Shown here: piece after piece, positions 24,561 to 38,631 of the stretch | Layout: each line of letters starts with the position of its first letter | Position numbering within the stretch: position 1 is the first letter of the stretch | DNA from: Atherix ibis | Taxonomy: Eukaryota > Arthropoda > Insecta > Diptera > Athericidae | Direction: 5' to 3' | Assembly: GCA_958298945.1 (NCBI GenBank) | Contig: OY282607.1 | Coordinates: 30,450,500-30,514,499, forward strand | Length of the DNA: 64,000 bases | Position numbers and translations under genes: made by a program | The notes under the pieces: model-generated | What the model saw: the letters and a program-made list of their open reading frames with translations, nothing else | Database searches by the model: none | Told to the model about the DNA's origin: nothing

Positions 24561-26415
24561 TTTTAACTTTTATTTAAACATACTCGTATACACTGAACAG
24601 AAGCAACTTTGATGGATCTTTACTCCCCATAACCCTTCACGTTAATCAATACTACTATCTAATTTCAAGATAAAAATATTGCAATTTGCTTAATGATTAC
24701 AAATGAAATTTCAAAAATTAAATATTACAAATTATCAAAATCGATTAAGATCAATTGAGTTTATTAATGTTAAAATATTACGAGTATTAATGAAAATCAA
24801 AATTACTACAAATCTATTAAATCTTATATCTTTTTCATTATGCTCGTAGTTTTCACAATCACATAATCATTTGCCAAAATTTCCATTATGGTATTGAGCA
24901 ATTTTATAGATTGTAAAAAAAAACCTGTCTACATAAAAAAAAATTCCTAACATAAAATTTGACTCTTATTAAAAATTTAGGCTTTTCTAAAAAAATAATT
25001 TTTTTTGTTTCTCTTTTTTTAACGCTATCTACTGTATGTAGAGAAGGTGCGTCTGTGTAGTTTTCACCGAAATTATTTATTTAGTTCCATTTACTAGGCA
25101 ATTTATTGCACATTGAACATACACATAGTAAATATATTTGACACGGAAACATTATTGAAAAAAACTGTAGGCAATATAATAGCAAACAAAATATATATGT
25201 TTTTCTCCTAATAGTATAAATGTACATAATAATAAGTTTATAATATTTGCATGATTCTATGGAAAACAATTTATGTGGGAAATAAATATCTTATCTATAC
25301 TCGCATTCGCAACATATGCACATATTTGTCAGGTCTTTTATTATATGCAAAATATTTATATAAATTTTTATAAAAGAAAATTAACAAATAATTTCAAATA
25401 TTTCAGATTTGTATTAATCATAGATTCCATTATTCGTACATTAACGATGAAGAGTCATTATTTCAAAATAGAGAAAGAGAAGCTATATTTTTATTAACAT
25501 CAATAAAAAATCTGTAATATGCAAAACGCAACCAACCCTATTTTGAATTATGTTCACTCGCACTTATAAAAAAATTGTAAATTATGTAAAATTTGATTTG
25601 TAAAGAAATGGGAAAACACAGATCATCTGTTACAACTCGTTTACATAAATTCGAAAATAATTAACTTGATTACCGAAGGTTTCCGAAGATGTTTTCTTTT
25701 ATTTGAATGTTTACATATAATATTTCCCGTATTATGATTTTATCTAATGTTACGAGAAAATATGGCAATCGATAAGCTGTAATTTGTCTGAATAATTATG
25801 ATTATAGATACCTAAAAAAAACATATTAAACTTGTGAGTTTGTTTTTGAAACAGAAAAAAAGTTTGGTAATAGATAATTTTTTTTTTAAATTTATAATTA
25901 TTTATTTTGAAGAAAAAAAAACAAATTTCGCAAAATAATTTGCCAGCAGAAATTTAAATTTTTCTTAACTATTTTTAAAGACACTTGCTTATGTGTATAA
26001 TTGAAAAGTAAAAAAATTCTTGATTTATATAATATTCAGCTCATGTCTATTTTAATTTGCTACATTATAAAAAAAATTAAATTTTACATGAAAAGGTAAC
26101 TGGACAAACTAAATATTGATCCTACTACAAAATTCTATATTATATTCAAGTTTTGAAGGACAAAATCTTAAAGAAAGATTTGTAATCAAGTGAATAAGGG
26201 GTCTGGGGTTTTTTTGACAAAAACTTATTTGAGAAAGTCGTGTGACCGAGGACGACCGATTTAACGCGAAGAAGCTTTTTGTGAGCCTTTCAAGGAGCTT
26301 CAATGTTAATCGACATCCACGAAAGAGGTTCGTATTTCACTGCTTACTCGGCCCCCGACACTTATGCTCCAGAATTTGCTTCTCATTTTTCGTGACACAT
26401 TACAAAAACACAACT
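24561..26415. other. AT-rich non-coding DNA
   Basis: Mostly AT-rich with no gene. About 26190-26400 is less AT-rich and has a plus-strand open stretch (TEDDRFNAKKLFVSLSRSFN) that I cannot assign. Confidence 0.5.
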
Positions 26416-27293
26416 TACGAGGCTTGTTCAAAGTATCGCGAATTTTGAATTTCCAAGGGGTTACGTATATTCGATTTTCGATTTATTTGTGGCGTTATGT
26501 TGGTACTCATGTTTCTCACTTATGCCGACAAGTTCGGCCATTTTGAATGTTCAGTTAATTTTTGACAGCACGTGTTTTGGTTCGTCTTCGATTTTTGCTC
26601 AATTTCGACCAAAAACAGCATCGCATTAACATTGCTAAGAAGCTGTTGGACTCTGTCCACGACAACCCAAATTTGCTCCAGAGGATCATAACTGGTGACG
26701 AATCATGGGTTTATGGTTATGACGTGGAAACCAAAGCTCAATCATCAGCTGTCGCAGGAGCCAAGACCGAAAAAAGCGCCAAGTTCGGTCGAATGTGAAG
26801 GTTTTGCTTACAGTTTTCTTCGATTGCAGGAGCGTGATGCATCATGAGTTCTTGCCACAGGGTAGAACGGTTAATAAGGAATATTACCTGCAAGTTATGC
26901 GCAAGTTGTGCGAAGCGATCCGCCAGAAACGCCCGTATTTGTGGAAGAACAAAAATGGTTTTTTGCACCATGATAACGCCAAAAACAACACACTAATAAT
27001 GCCGCAGCCACCATATTACCCAGATCTGGCGCCCTGTGACTTTTTCTTGTTCCCGAAACTGAAGAGCAACATAAAAGTACGATTGAGGAGATAAAGACGG
27101 CATCGAAGGAGAAGCTGAACAAGATCACAAAAAATGATTTTTTGAAGTGCTTCGAGGATTGAAAAAAACGTTGGCACAAGTGTGGAATATCTGGTGGGGA
27201 TTACTTTGAAGGAGACAAAATAGATATTCATGAATAAAATAAATAATTTTTGGAAAACACAAAATTCGCGATACTTTTTGAACAGACCTCGTA
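26416..27293 (+). mobile_element. mariner (family I) copy E, internally deleted
   Basis: The element is 878 bp with both terminal repeats (TACGAGGCTTGTTCAAAGTA at 26416, shortened by a small deletion; GAACAGACCTCGTA ending 27293). The leader is joined directly to FDQKQHRINIAKKLLDSV, the same junction as in copy A. IITGDESWVYGYDVETKAQS keeps the first Asp. Then, after a frame change, VLLTVFFDCRSVMHHEFLPQ, FLHHDNA (second Asp, followed by a small deletion), PYYPDLAPCDFFLFPKLK (third Asp) and, after another frameshift, a C-terminus with a stop in the FEDxKKRW block. It retains all three Asp motifs but with altered spacing. Confidence 0.88.
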
Positions 27294-30165
27294 TTTCTCC
27301 ATTTAATTTTTTCGTAAATTTTTTCGATTTTTTTAATAGTTTTTAAATATTAGATAAAAACAAATTTTACAATTTTTGGAAAATCGGCTTTTATTTTTCC
27401 CCCAACAAACAAAGCTGTAAACACTTAATAAAATGTAAAGATTAAGTGGTGTTTTTAAAAAGTCCTTTATTAATTGATAAACTACAATATTATACATTAT
27501 AAACTACAAAAATTAATTATAAAATATTTGTTCAAGTTAAATTTCAATTATTTTTACTATTTTTTATACATAAATGAAAGATGCTTCTTTATTTATTACT
27601 CAATTATCTAACTATCGATGATGAGCCATTTTCATTCGAATAAAAATTATATTCGATTTTGACACAGGTAAACAGTTCACAATTATAATTGGAGTTGAAT
27701 AGACGGAATTGTATTGATTATTTGCGAATAGGAGTATATCAGGTTATTAGGAAAATTATGAATCGAAATGAATGGAGTCCAAGTGTAGAAAATAATCTGA
27801 TTGTACTGATCAAAGTCTGATGATACTGATCAAAGTCGGATCGAACTGACCATAGTAATTATAATTGTAGTCCACTCTGTTGGATGCCAAACCACCAAAA
27901 AGACCAGCCGAAATAGTACACCTTCAGATCGCATCGTTGTAATGATCAGACAAAGCAGACAAATACTTACTGGTTAGTGGTTACAAATATTGGCCAACCC
28001 ACATGAAAAATTCCATATTAATCAAAGTCAACATACTTTGCTGCCAAGTTCATTTAAACTATTTCTGTTCAGGTGTTCTTATGTGTTTTTTTCATATGCA
28101 CAGATGGTAACATTATAAATTACTACAAGTGTACAAGAAACAAATATAATGTAAGCAACAACATCAACAAAAGCAGCAACAGCTAATTTACAATAATCGT
28201 GAATTGTTTGCGGTAAAATACTATACGAACAGAGTCGATTCGATTTTATTTGATTCTGTTTATTTTACATACGAGTACGACTATGCATATCTAAAGTTTT
28301 TTATGAAAATTACTAGATAGCATAAGGAGGAGGCATATGTACAGGGTAAGAAATAGTTATACTGAAGGAGATCGGATAGATTTGCCACTAGTCTCATATG
28401 ACGATTGGAATTGTTGTCATTGTTATTGTCGTTAGCTGATTGTGGTTGGCGACCGTCAATTCCAAACGTCTTTGAGCTGGTAAATGACACCCTTGATTAA
28501 AATTCCTATCAGGCGATCAGATTGCTGAGAATTTTTGTCGGTATGGCAGAAAAATATATATTTTTTTCTTCTTTATATTCTATGTGTATAACTGTATGTG
28601 ATTTTTTTTATTTTGTAATTTATATTCATACAACTATGGCCTAAGAAAATTAAAAACACATAGGATGGGGGCATCACGCCGCCGATACTGATGTACCTAT
28701 AGTTTGGTCAATAGTAAAACAAATCAGTGGTCAACGTACTTTAGTCGATTCTATACAAGACGCCTGCAGAATTATCTGTTTTTATTCGATTATTTCGAAC
28801 TCTTCCACAACATCACGTTTTTCAAATAAATTCTCAACTGTAGAGCTACTAAAATGACGAATAGCATTTGCGATCACAAATAATTACAAGTCTTGCAAGA
28901 AGTATGAACGTTTTATTTTTCTTTAAATAGTTTTACCAACTCTCCGTTCAACCCTTTCCTGTTCATAAATACATATTTTTTTCCTAATAAACACTTTTTT
29001 TTTGTTCAAAGTGTAATGATTTTAATTTTTTTCAACATTAGAAGATGAACAACAATTCAGATCAAATAATTGGGAAAAAAAATTTTAGAATAAATAATTG
29101 CCATTAAATAATACAACAAACTTGTTCAAATATTTAATTGAACATCATAAGTTATGATGACGTTTGTTGTTAAAAATTTTGGAAATGTAATAAAGATACA
29201 TGTTGAAGTTAATTTTTTTTATAAATATTCATATTTAAAAGCTTAAATATTTGTAAACCTTCTTGTACTACCTTGTAAGTACAATAGTATTTATAAAAAA
29301 AAGTACAAAACGAAAATCTAGAAGAACTATTTGATATAATATAATTTTTATGTCGAGAACAAGCAAGTCATGTTATTATTAATATTACATGTCATAAGGC
29401 CTATGTGGCCTGTATTTTTCACAGCAGATGATTTTTTTAAATAAGTAACTCTACAGATATCCTTATATAAGTCAAATAAATTTCAAATAAGTTAAAATAT
29501 TTATGGTTAAGATGGTAAAAAATTTAAAAAAAATTATGACGAATAATATTTTATTTATACTAGTTGTTAAATATTTTTTTTCAAAATAGCAAAAAAATTA
29601 TTATGTCAACTAAATATCAGCAATTATTTATTTAAAATAAATCTGAATATAATGTTTAAAAATAGTTTTACGTAAAAATATCAGTAAGAATAAATTTATA
29701 TGGAAATAAATGTGCTTAAAAACTAACTGCACTATAAAATATTTTCCAAATATAAATAAATTATAATTTATAATAATTATTTACTTTTAAATAAATGTTA
29801 GGAATTATTTATTTAAAAATTCCGCGTAAAAATGGTATCCAGTTAAGTTGGTACTATTGCGGCTAATTGTCACGCAGAGTTTTGCCGCGATCTGTCAACT
29901 AGTTTCTGTACAACTATTGATTTTGTTGGTCGATGTCATGTGCTCTGCGATTTTTAATTTTGTGTTGCCAATAAAATTGCTTGTTATAAATCTTTGATAA
30001 TAAAAAAGAAGACTTACGGTGAGAAAACTATATCGAAAACACAAGATGACGATCGGTACAGAGCATTCAAAGATATTTGATAATATCCGAAAACATTGAT
30101 TAAAAGGAGCCATTGTGGAAAATCTTTAATCTAACTTAAGAGAGATAGCTCAGAAGCATTTTCGT
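27294..30165. other. non-coding DNA with CAA/CAG-rich segment
   Basis: Mostly AT-rich. From about 27640 to 28500 the base composition is more even and includes a CAACAACATCAACAAAAGCA-type run at 28157-28185. A minus-strand open stretch at 28490-28281 encodes an Asn-rich piece (ANDNNNDNNSNRHMRLVANL) without a clear start or good splice sites. It could be part of a transcribed leader or exon of an unseen gene. Nothing is recognised from 28500 to 30165. Confidence 0.35.
27796..27855. repeat. tandem repeat, 3 x 20 bp
   Basis: Three adjacent units: TCTGATTGTACTGATCAAAG, a copy with two changes, and a third with more changes. Confidence 0.8.
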
Positions 30166-30705
30166 TGATGTTTCGGGCATAAAAAACACAGCAGCATAGC
30201 TTGTTCCGAGAGAAGCTGAATTTCTTCTCAAAAAGAGCATCGCAAATGGGTTGGCTGCAAACATGCTTAAACGAGCCAATTTGGCCTTTTCTTTTATAAA
30301 ACGCTTAAAAACAGGTGGTGAACCGTAGACTTATAAGTTTAAAATTCAAACCATTCATCAAACTTCAAAATAGCGCTTTCCTAACGAGTCGGCAACAAAA
30401 AAACCTCTTCAAAGTCGCTTGAAAATAGAAGTGATGTTGACTGTTTTTGATTATTAGAATGGTGTTGTTCACTCAGAATTTTTTCCCGAGGGGCAAACCA
30501 TCAACAAACATTATTATCTGAGCATAATGAGACGTTTCGGTTCCCCAAACTGAAATTACCACGAATTTTAAGTTCATTGAAGCCATAAAGTAGAATTCGA
30601 AAAAAAAACATTTAAAAAGTATATTGAAGAGTAGGTGAATCTTTGGCATCAATGTTTTTCTTCAAATGAAATTTATTTTGAAAGCGACAAAATACACTCA
30701 GATGT
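30166..30705 (+). pseudogene. mariner relic (another lineage)
   Basis: Heavily decayed plus-strand mariner coding. FREKLNFF-like sequence near 30210 corresponds to the WVPRELxF region, then NMLKRANL. Around 30440-30520 VMLTVFDY, NGVVHSEFFPEGQTINKHYY and LSIMRRF follow, matching the family's VKVMLTVFFDYxGVVHxEFLPEGxTVNxxYY block. A C-terminal LWHQCFSSNEIYFESDKIHS lies near 30640-30700. The catalytic Asp blocks are not recognisable. Frame changes and stops are many, and the terminal repeats are not visible. Confidence 0.7.
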
Positions 30706-33700
30706 TTAGCTAATATTTTGTATTTTATTTAATAATCTCGGATACTTATTTACCAGAATGTACATGAAGTTGTTATTATTATTTTCTTTTTTTTTTTAAA
30801 GTAGATGAAGCATTATTAAATATTTATTTTGAATTAAAAGTTTCTAAAATGTTCAACGTTTTCTACTCATTAAAATTTTCTTTATTATTATATATAAACA
30901 CAATAAAAAATTCAAATAATTATTAATTAAATAAATCTATACTCATTAACTCTATTAATTAAATTACAAATTTTTATGGTTTTTTTCTTTCTTTCAAAGT
31001 TATAAAATGCAATGGAATTGAATTGGCCTTCAATTACACAGCTCTTTCGAAATATTTTATAAAGTTTAGCCGACGAAAATCTTAGGAAAGAAGTTAGTAA
31101 AGGCTAATTATGATGATGATTATTCTTTATTTTCTATCTATAAATAGGAACTTAACGTAGGATAATGTACGGGAAAAAAAATGATTATCAATTCAACAGT
31201 TGAATATCTAAGTGCAAGTCAAATTAAGCTATTATTTAAATATCTATATTAAAGATCGATTTTTTTATAATCGAAAGACAATGCACTTACTGAATAGGTT
31301 CTAAAAAGGTCATCAATATTATTAAGACACCACAAGTAGGTTTTTGTAAGTACACCGCGTTGTTAGGCCGTATTGAACCGAAACAATTGCCGCTTAATAA
31401 CAAATATTAATTATTTTAATGAAAATTCATCATAAGCCCACTACAGCAATTATTAGCGGATGTTTCGCTTATTCAATAATTCATATACAATTTATTCACA
31501 ATTTTGCTAACTTAAAAATATAATATATGCAAATTTATAGACAAAAACGCATACGCCTTATATGTAGTCTTCTAAGACCACTCAACTTTTTCCGTTTCAA
31601 TTTTTCATAGTAAATTTTCTGCCACGGCAAGTAATTTTCGCAAGTATTTAAAAATAAATATAAAAGATACAATTATAGTCCACCTCTCATATTGCATTAC
31701 TAAAAGGAGAGACATTTTTTTAATATTCCACGCACGGATTTCTTGATTGTACCAAAATTTGTGTGGTTATATCAATGCTAATATTGACATTTATTGAAGG
31801 TTATACTATGATTCAGGTGCAAATTATTTTTTACTACATATACAAACGATTATATACACATATAGATGTATAAAAATCTACTAGATTTTATTCGAATTCA
31901 AAATATTTTGGAAAATGTATATCATTTTATAATTTTAGTCGAGATTGTTAAATTGTAAACCTGAAAAACAACTCTACACACACCTAACTAACAAAATTGT
32001 CAATTTATTGAAATATTTCGCATTCTTTGATTTTCGTAAACTATTTCGTGTTTTCATTATTATTTGTATATTTTTTATTGGCAAAATTAATCTGTATTTA
32101 AAAATATTCTAACAAATTTAATCCGAATAAGTTAAAAACTATTTCCAAAATGAAATTTGGTTAAGTTAGTTTAGTTTTGATATTTTTTGCAAAGTCAACT
32201 TCTTTTTGACATAAACTTAAATGAAAATTTGACTTTAAATTTTCTATTTCACAGTGTGCTCTTTAAATAAATTACTTTTTCTTTAAACTAATTCACTATC
32301 AATTTTATAAATATTTATTTATATAATTTAAATGAAATAAATTCAGAATTTTCGGAATTTTATTTCCAAAAAAAAAAGATTTATTTTATTCAAAGAAATA
32401 TACCAAAGCCTATTTTCATATTCAAAAAATTATTTTTTTTTATTATAAATTTTTAATACTATCATAATCTTATTTATAATAAATTCAAAATATAATATAA
32501 TATTTTTGAACAGAATTTTATTAGATTATTTACTATAAACTTTCAAAAAAAACTTTCATTTAAAAAAAAAACATATTCACTTTCTTATGCTAAATAATTT
32601 TTTTCAAATCCATTTTAAACAAATATTTTTATAAAATAATTTAGTAAGTTTTATAAGATTTTATATATGTGTATATCTAGAAATTATTTTTGGGAATTTC
32701 CATTAAACATTTCAATGTTACTTGAGCTTTCAACTAAACAATATTCCCATAAGTGATTATTTATAAAATTACACGTATTATAATAAACCAACAAATTTAT
32801 AGACATATTATAAATCTATTCAAAATAAATATTTTCCCAATAATAAAAATTCCACTTTTATTAAGTGTTGAATATATAAATTGCCAACTTAGAGTTAAGA
32901 CCTTCACTTTGAAGTGGATTTATTTTTTTTTTACTTTCAAATAAAAATTCTCACTCTTTTAAATTTGATTGCTATTCAGTATCACTTACTAATCATTTTA
33001 ACAAAAATTAATTCAATAACAATGCTCATATATACAAATATAATGAGAAGTAGCCATGAAGATGAAAATGTCTGAGAAAATGAATAAAACTTTATTCCGG
33101 GCACCTTGCCGGAGTTGAGGTTCATTAAATCCTTAAATACTAAGCCCATTCAAATAATAAATGATTCTCTGATAGCCTAGGTAAACTTTTTTTTTATTTT
33201 ATTAAAACGTCAATAGACCACAAATAATATTCTTTCAACTAAAGTGAAAGTTAAATTTAGACTAGATTTTCATCTTTTTAGAAATTTCATAAAGAAAAAA
33301 AAAGTAAAATAGCCCTGAGCTGAAGTTCACCTTCTTGATTATAACGTGACACTAATGTGCAGCCTGTTGGAACTAAAAATTTATAACTCTACATATAGAA
33401 ATATTTACCCTTAATCCACGTTCGTCTACAAATTATTCGACCTTATCCGTTAGGCATAAAAAACCATGAAATTTAAATTTGCAGAAATATATTTAAACTA
33501 AAATTATTTATAGTCTAAACACGAACTTTTTCTACTTGAAATTCCAATAAACTGAAAACTTTGTAAAATTTATTCACTAAGGACTCAATAATTTCAACAA
33601 CAAAATGAAGTACATAACCTAAACATGTATTGAATATTAATTCTATCAATATTTTTAAGTTTACATTTTTTTATCACAATTTAAATAGTTTTTACATAGT

Positions 33701-34346
33701 ATTACAAAGTACTAGCCATCTTTATATTATATAAACTACTGATTTTTTGTCTATATAAGAATGAGATCGAGAGTTAGAATAGTTCTACGGTATATTCCCC
33801 ACCAATTGTAAGAGGCGACTAATAAGAAGGATCGGAAACATTAACAATTTCGTAAAATTCGTGCTCTGATTTAGCAATACTCGGAATGCCTACGTCTAGT
33901 ACAATTTTTCAATTAAAATAGTGTAAAATTTTCAAATAAAATAAATTCTAAATTAAAGAAAATATTTTATGATTTCATTTAAATATTCTTTGCAAAACTC
34001 GAAAAACCGCTTCCAACGTCTAAAAAAATAAATAAGGCACAAAAATCATCAAAACTCGAATCAATGAACGAACTCTACAGGAACAGTTTTAAAAACATAC
34101 TCAATCATTCCCACGATTATTATTAAAAACGAATACATAACGTTAAATGATTTGGCCTACTAACATTCTGTCTAATTTTATTGAATTTGTTCTAATTATC
34201 TCGTAATATACACCTTAAATCGGATGCATTTAAAAAGAAAAAAATTGATTAGCCTATCTTGGCATATGTAAAACAACCAAGAAAAAATAACCGTATCCGG
34301 CCAAAGAGTAAGATTAGATTAGTCTATTAGTAAGTTGCTTGAGGAA
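30706..34346. other. AT-rich non-coding DNA
   Basis: About 3.6 kb with no recognisable gene. A small island at about 33770-33910 is richer in GC (for example AATTGTAAGAGGCGACTAAT) and looks like an old dispersed repeat, but I cannot name it. Confidence 0.5.
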
Positions 34347-34679
34347 TTATAAATCTTGAGTAGAAACTGTAATCGACAGACAATCTTCGTGACCTATTCC
34401 ATCCTTCAAATATCGATAGAACCAATTGCGAAACGTGAAATTACTGACCATTCTAAATGAGAACTCCGATAATATCGTTTGCACAGACATGTTCACCTGA
34501 TCTTTTCGATGTATGTACACGTGAATATTAATACAAAATTTTAAATGAAGACCAAGTAAACAACAAGCATTACTCGGTGAATGCTGAAAATGATCTGCTG
34601 AAGATTTACATGATCCATCATAGATGATTGCACAGCAGCAAGAATCAAAATAAAACTTTAAAAAAAAAGATACTAACAA
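34347..34679 (-). other. unidentified open reading segment
   Basis: A minus-strand open stretch of about 110 codons with less AT bias than its surroundings and a Cys-rich start (CCCAIIYDGSC, SNACCLLGLHLKFC). I recognise no family. It could be one or two exons, since a CAG/GTGAAC donor-like site lies inside, or a relic of a repeat. Confidence 0.2.
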
Positions 34680-34941
34680 AAACTTTATGCATGATCTGGA
34701 ATTCTCTTTTTACCTGTTTATAAAAATACAATAAAAATATATATATACCATATATATATTTAAAAGATGTTAAAGGAAAAAAACAACAAAATATGAAATC
34801 CACTGCACTAAGTAAGTGGCTTCAGTAAAGGCAAATGAAAATAACAGAAACAAAACTTGTACGACTTGACACAGTTTTTGAGAAAATCGAAAATCGCCAA
34901 GAAAATATATGTTCACCGATTGGAAATTGAAGCAATTGAAC

Positions 34942-35015
34942 TCCACATCACCGTCACCATTCATCTCCATCCCCATCTACATCGCCATCTTCATTTTCAT
35001 CACCTTTACCTTCAC
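34942..35015. repeat. degenerate CATC/CACC microsatellite
   Basis: A pyrimidine-rich run built of imperfect CATC, CACC and CATT steps. It explains the His-rich reading frame at 34857-35057. Confidence 0.7.
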
Positions 35016-35655
35016 ATATCCAATTACAGGTGTATAGTAGATAATGCAGTTTTCTAGTGGAATACGCTCTTCGCGACTTTGTTCGTTTCCATTTTGGAAA
35101 TTCATATACACACCAGTATATTCAATGAAGAAAATAGAAAATTTTCTTCACTATTTTTGCCTGTCAACTAACCACACTTGCGGTTATAGAAACTAAATTC
35201 CTATGCTCGTAATTTACTTTTAAAAAAAAAACTCTACAAAAATTATCCAAACAGCTTTCTTTCATTAAAAGTTTTGAGAAAAATTTCCCGAAAGGAATTT
35301 TTCAAGGCGTTGCCTAGTAATGAAAATTTAATTGATATTACTGAGCTTTGATGGAGTTTGACTGCTGCTTGTTTGGTGATTTATTGACGTACAAGTGACG
35401 CTATAAATAATAAGTAATGTTAAAAATTGTTAATGCAATATAAATTTAGTGAAATTTTTTTTTTTTTATAAAATAACAAATTATTTTATAAGTCAGAAAT
35501 TATTTTAAATTATTTTATATTTACAAACATTTGTTTCCGGTTATGATATGATAAATTAATATTTTTCAACTCAAAAATAATGTTACTAAGCAAACAGAGA
35601 GTTTGAAGTAGTCAGTTTGGTTGTTGGACTTTAAGCAACGAGAGGTGATCGACTA

Positions 35656-36164
35656 TAGTGCTCGGAGAAGGACGATGATAGTGCTCGAAAAAAGAGAACA
35701 GAAATGAGGAGGATAGTGCTTGGAGGAAAGCTAGAATAGTACTCGAAAAAGCAAGAATAGTTCCCGCAGTTGACTGAGAGAGTACTCGAAATTGAGAACA
35801 ATGACGCTCAGAGAAGGAGAATAATGCTCAGAGAGTGAGAATTGTCCTCCGGAGGGGAACAGTGTTCGGATGTAAGCGAGAATAACACTGAGAAGTGAAT
35901 AGAATAGAACTCTCAGACGAAAAATAATGCTCGGAGAATGAAGATAGGGCTTTTAGGTGAGCCTCGGAAGTGCGGATAATACTCCTCGGAGGTGAGCAAG
36001 AATAGTGCCCGAAGTTGACTTGAGAGAAGTATGTAAAGGTGAGGACAATTGTACTCAGAGAATTAGCATAGTGCAAGGAGAGTGAGTATATACGTAGTAC
36101 TTGGAGGAGATTTGGACTTGGAGAAGGAGAATTGTACTCGGTAAGAGGTGAAATATGACTCGGT
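35656..36164. repeat. degenerate minisatellite, about 22 units of 20-26 bp
   Basis: About 509 bp made of variants of AGTGCTCGGAGAGTGAGAAT. Most units start with AGTGCTC, AGTACTC or AATGCTC and end GAGAAT, GAGGAC or similar; a few are longer (up to about 37 bp). Units differ strongly, so the array is old. It is purine-rich on the plus strand and unlike the AT-rich surroundings. The minus-strand open stretch inside it (36076-35828) is a by-product of the repeat. Confidence 0.8.
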
Positions 36165-36169
36165 GCAAA

Positions 36170-38625
36170 TAATTGAACTAAATTGGAGAGTTGATTAAGA
36201 CTCTATTAATTAACCATAAAAACCATTTACTATATTTTTCGAATCTACGTGGGACTATAACAATAAAGCTTTTCTTTAACACTGTTAAAAAATTAGTAAT
36301 ACAAAAAAAAACATTTTTACATAAATACTTATAAAATTAAATGAATCATCTTTAATAGAATAAAATTAAACTTTTTCTCTAAATTAAAAAAAAAAATTCC
36401 CAAAACTCCAATAACAAAAAAAATTATATGAAAATTCAAAAATTTTATACACATTTTTAATATAAGTCGCGACAATAATAGATGTTTCAAGGTTTCTTTT
36501 GTTTGAAACATAATTTGTATCCATCTTCTCTCGAATTCACTTAACAAAGATGATTGATTGACGATGACCTACACACATTTTTAATAAATCAACAAATTCA
36601 AAGATAGACTTTGAAAAATTAAAAACTCCCACGAATTCTATATTAAACAAAGTTTATTTCCGTCATTCTATAATAAATTCACAAAAATGAATCTAAATAA
36701 AATCTAAAAAAATTTAGATGCAATTTACTTAGTACTGAAAGCATTCTGCTATACAAACAAATTAGTTAAACTTCCTACAATTTAATTTGATGAGATATAA
36801 TAACATTACAAAATTTCCATCGGTTGGGAAAAATTCAATTAATTAAAAAAAATTTTACTCATTTTATTCACATCAACGGACTTAGGCTGGAAGGTTTGTT
36901 AAAGTAATTACATACTCATTAATCGTAAAGAAGATATTTTTACCAAATAAAAATTATTATTTATACTAAGATATAAATTTCTTGTTACTTTACCATTTAA
37001 CAACAATCAACATAAATTAATAGTTACTAATTTATAAATTCTAGGAGAGTTTCTTTTTTTTCATTTTACAAGAAAATCGCCCAAAAGGCGAATGGATGAA
37101 AGATTTCTTTTTGGTAAGTAACTTTGCTCTTATATAGAAAAAATATACAATTTGTTTAAAAATTAATATACTTAATAGAATCCCATTTGTGATTTAAAGC
37201 CTTTTTAATGAAAAAGAATCTCAAAAGTATAATTTTTGGAAATTGAGTTTTCAAATTGAATCAATAAATTTTTTATTACTGATAAAAATTCCAATTTTTT
37301 TTAAATATATAACATTTATGTATAATAAGTAAAATAATTATTATGTGTAATAATTTTCCCAAAAGAAAAAATTTTGTTCAGTAATATTTATTTTTATTTT
37401 AACTTTTTATTTTCGCTTTTATTTAAGAAAAATTTACATGATTTTTAAATAAAATTAATTAACCCGTACCTAATAAATCATTTCAATATTTATTTGATGG
37501 ACATCGAAAGCCAGTATTAAAAAATAATCATGTTATTCTACAAATGCAGCATTATATACATTATTATTTCATTAGACATTAATTTACCTATATTGTCAAA
37601 ATAAAAATATATTTAAAAAAAAAATATTGAAAGATGAAACAATTTTTCCAAAATAAGTATTAGTTGAAAAGTTTTGTAACATTCTCCTTTTCCCATAATA
37701 ATTCTCAATTCTACGATTAATTTATCATTTTTTTCGTGAATTTTATATAAGATCACGATTTTTATGCAGAAAGTCCGATTAACCCATTGAAAATTCAATA
37801 ATATTTTTTCTATAATTTAAAAATAACCCCTGTCAGTCTAGAGTTACATGATATCTGGGCTTAGAAAAACAAATAACCTTCAGAAGTACACGATATTCGA
37901 TTATTTTGTTTTCAATTTTCTATAATTTTTTGATATTTGTCTTAAGTTTTTACTTTAATTTTTTTCTAATATATAATGTTAAATGAGCAGGGAATGCACA
38001 ATAATCTGTTCCGTAATTAATATAAAAATATACGTTATGTCAATTTAGCTAATTTTAAATTGACAAAACAATAAATAATAGTAAAATCAATGTATATATT
38101 TTAAGATGATTTCTCTTTTTTTCTCTTATTTAAAAGAAAATTTTTAAAAATTCCAACATATACTCAAATCCAAATATTTTCATAGAATTTTTTAGCTCAT
38201 ATTAAAAAATGTTATGAACATATTTTTTTCATAAAATATTATTTATATAGCACAAAAATATATATTTCAAAATTTCTATATTTTAGTTAGGAAAAATATA
38301 ATCTACGAATATATTTAAAAAAAAATTAAAATTCACCTAAAATAATTTTCAAGCTAAGGAAGTACTTTTTTTTCTATGAATGCTATAGTAAAGTGCGTAT
38401 ATCATTTGTTATCTTAAAATATAGACATTTCCTAGATAAATGACATAACATACTCGTATAATACATATAAAATAAAATAAAACTATGTGCATTTTTATAA
38501 TATTTACAACTCTAATAAAATATAACATATAGTATTTGGAAAAAAATAATAATAAACAAGTATATCTGAATAATGAAAACGTCAATGATTGGTTACTCTA
38601 AAAGCTAAATTGATATTAGAAATGG
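36170..38625. other. AT-rich DNA, possibly intronic
   Basis: No exon recognised. If the histidine-start gene at 38.6-38.8 kb continues leftward, this is its first intron, and later exons would lie here undetected or further left. Confidence 0.4.
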
Positions 38626-38631
38626 ACTTAC

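Noticed and set aside
34857..35057. His-rich reading frame
   Set aside because: Explained by the CATC-type microsatellite it covers.
35828..36076. Minus-strand open frame of 82 codons
   Set aside because: Lies wholly within the degenerate minisatellite.
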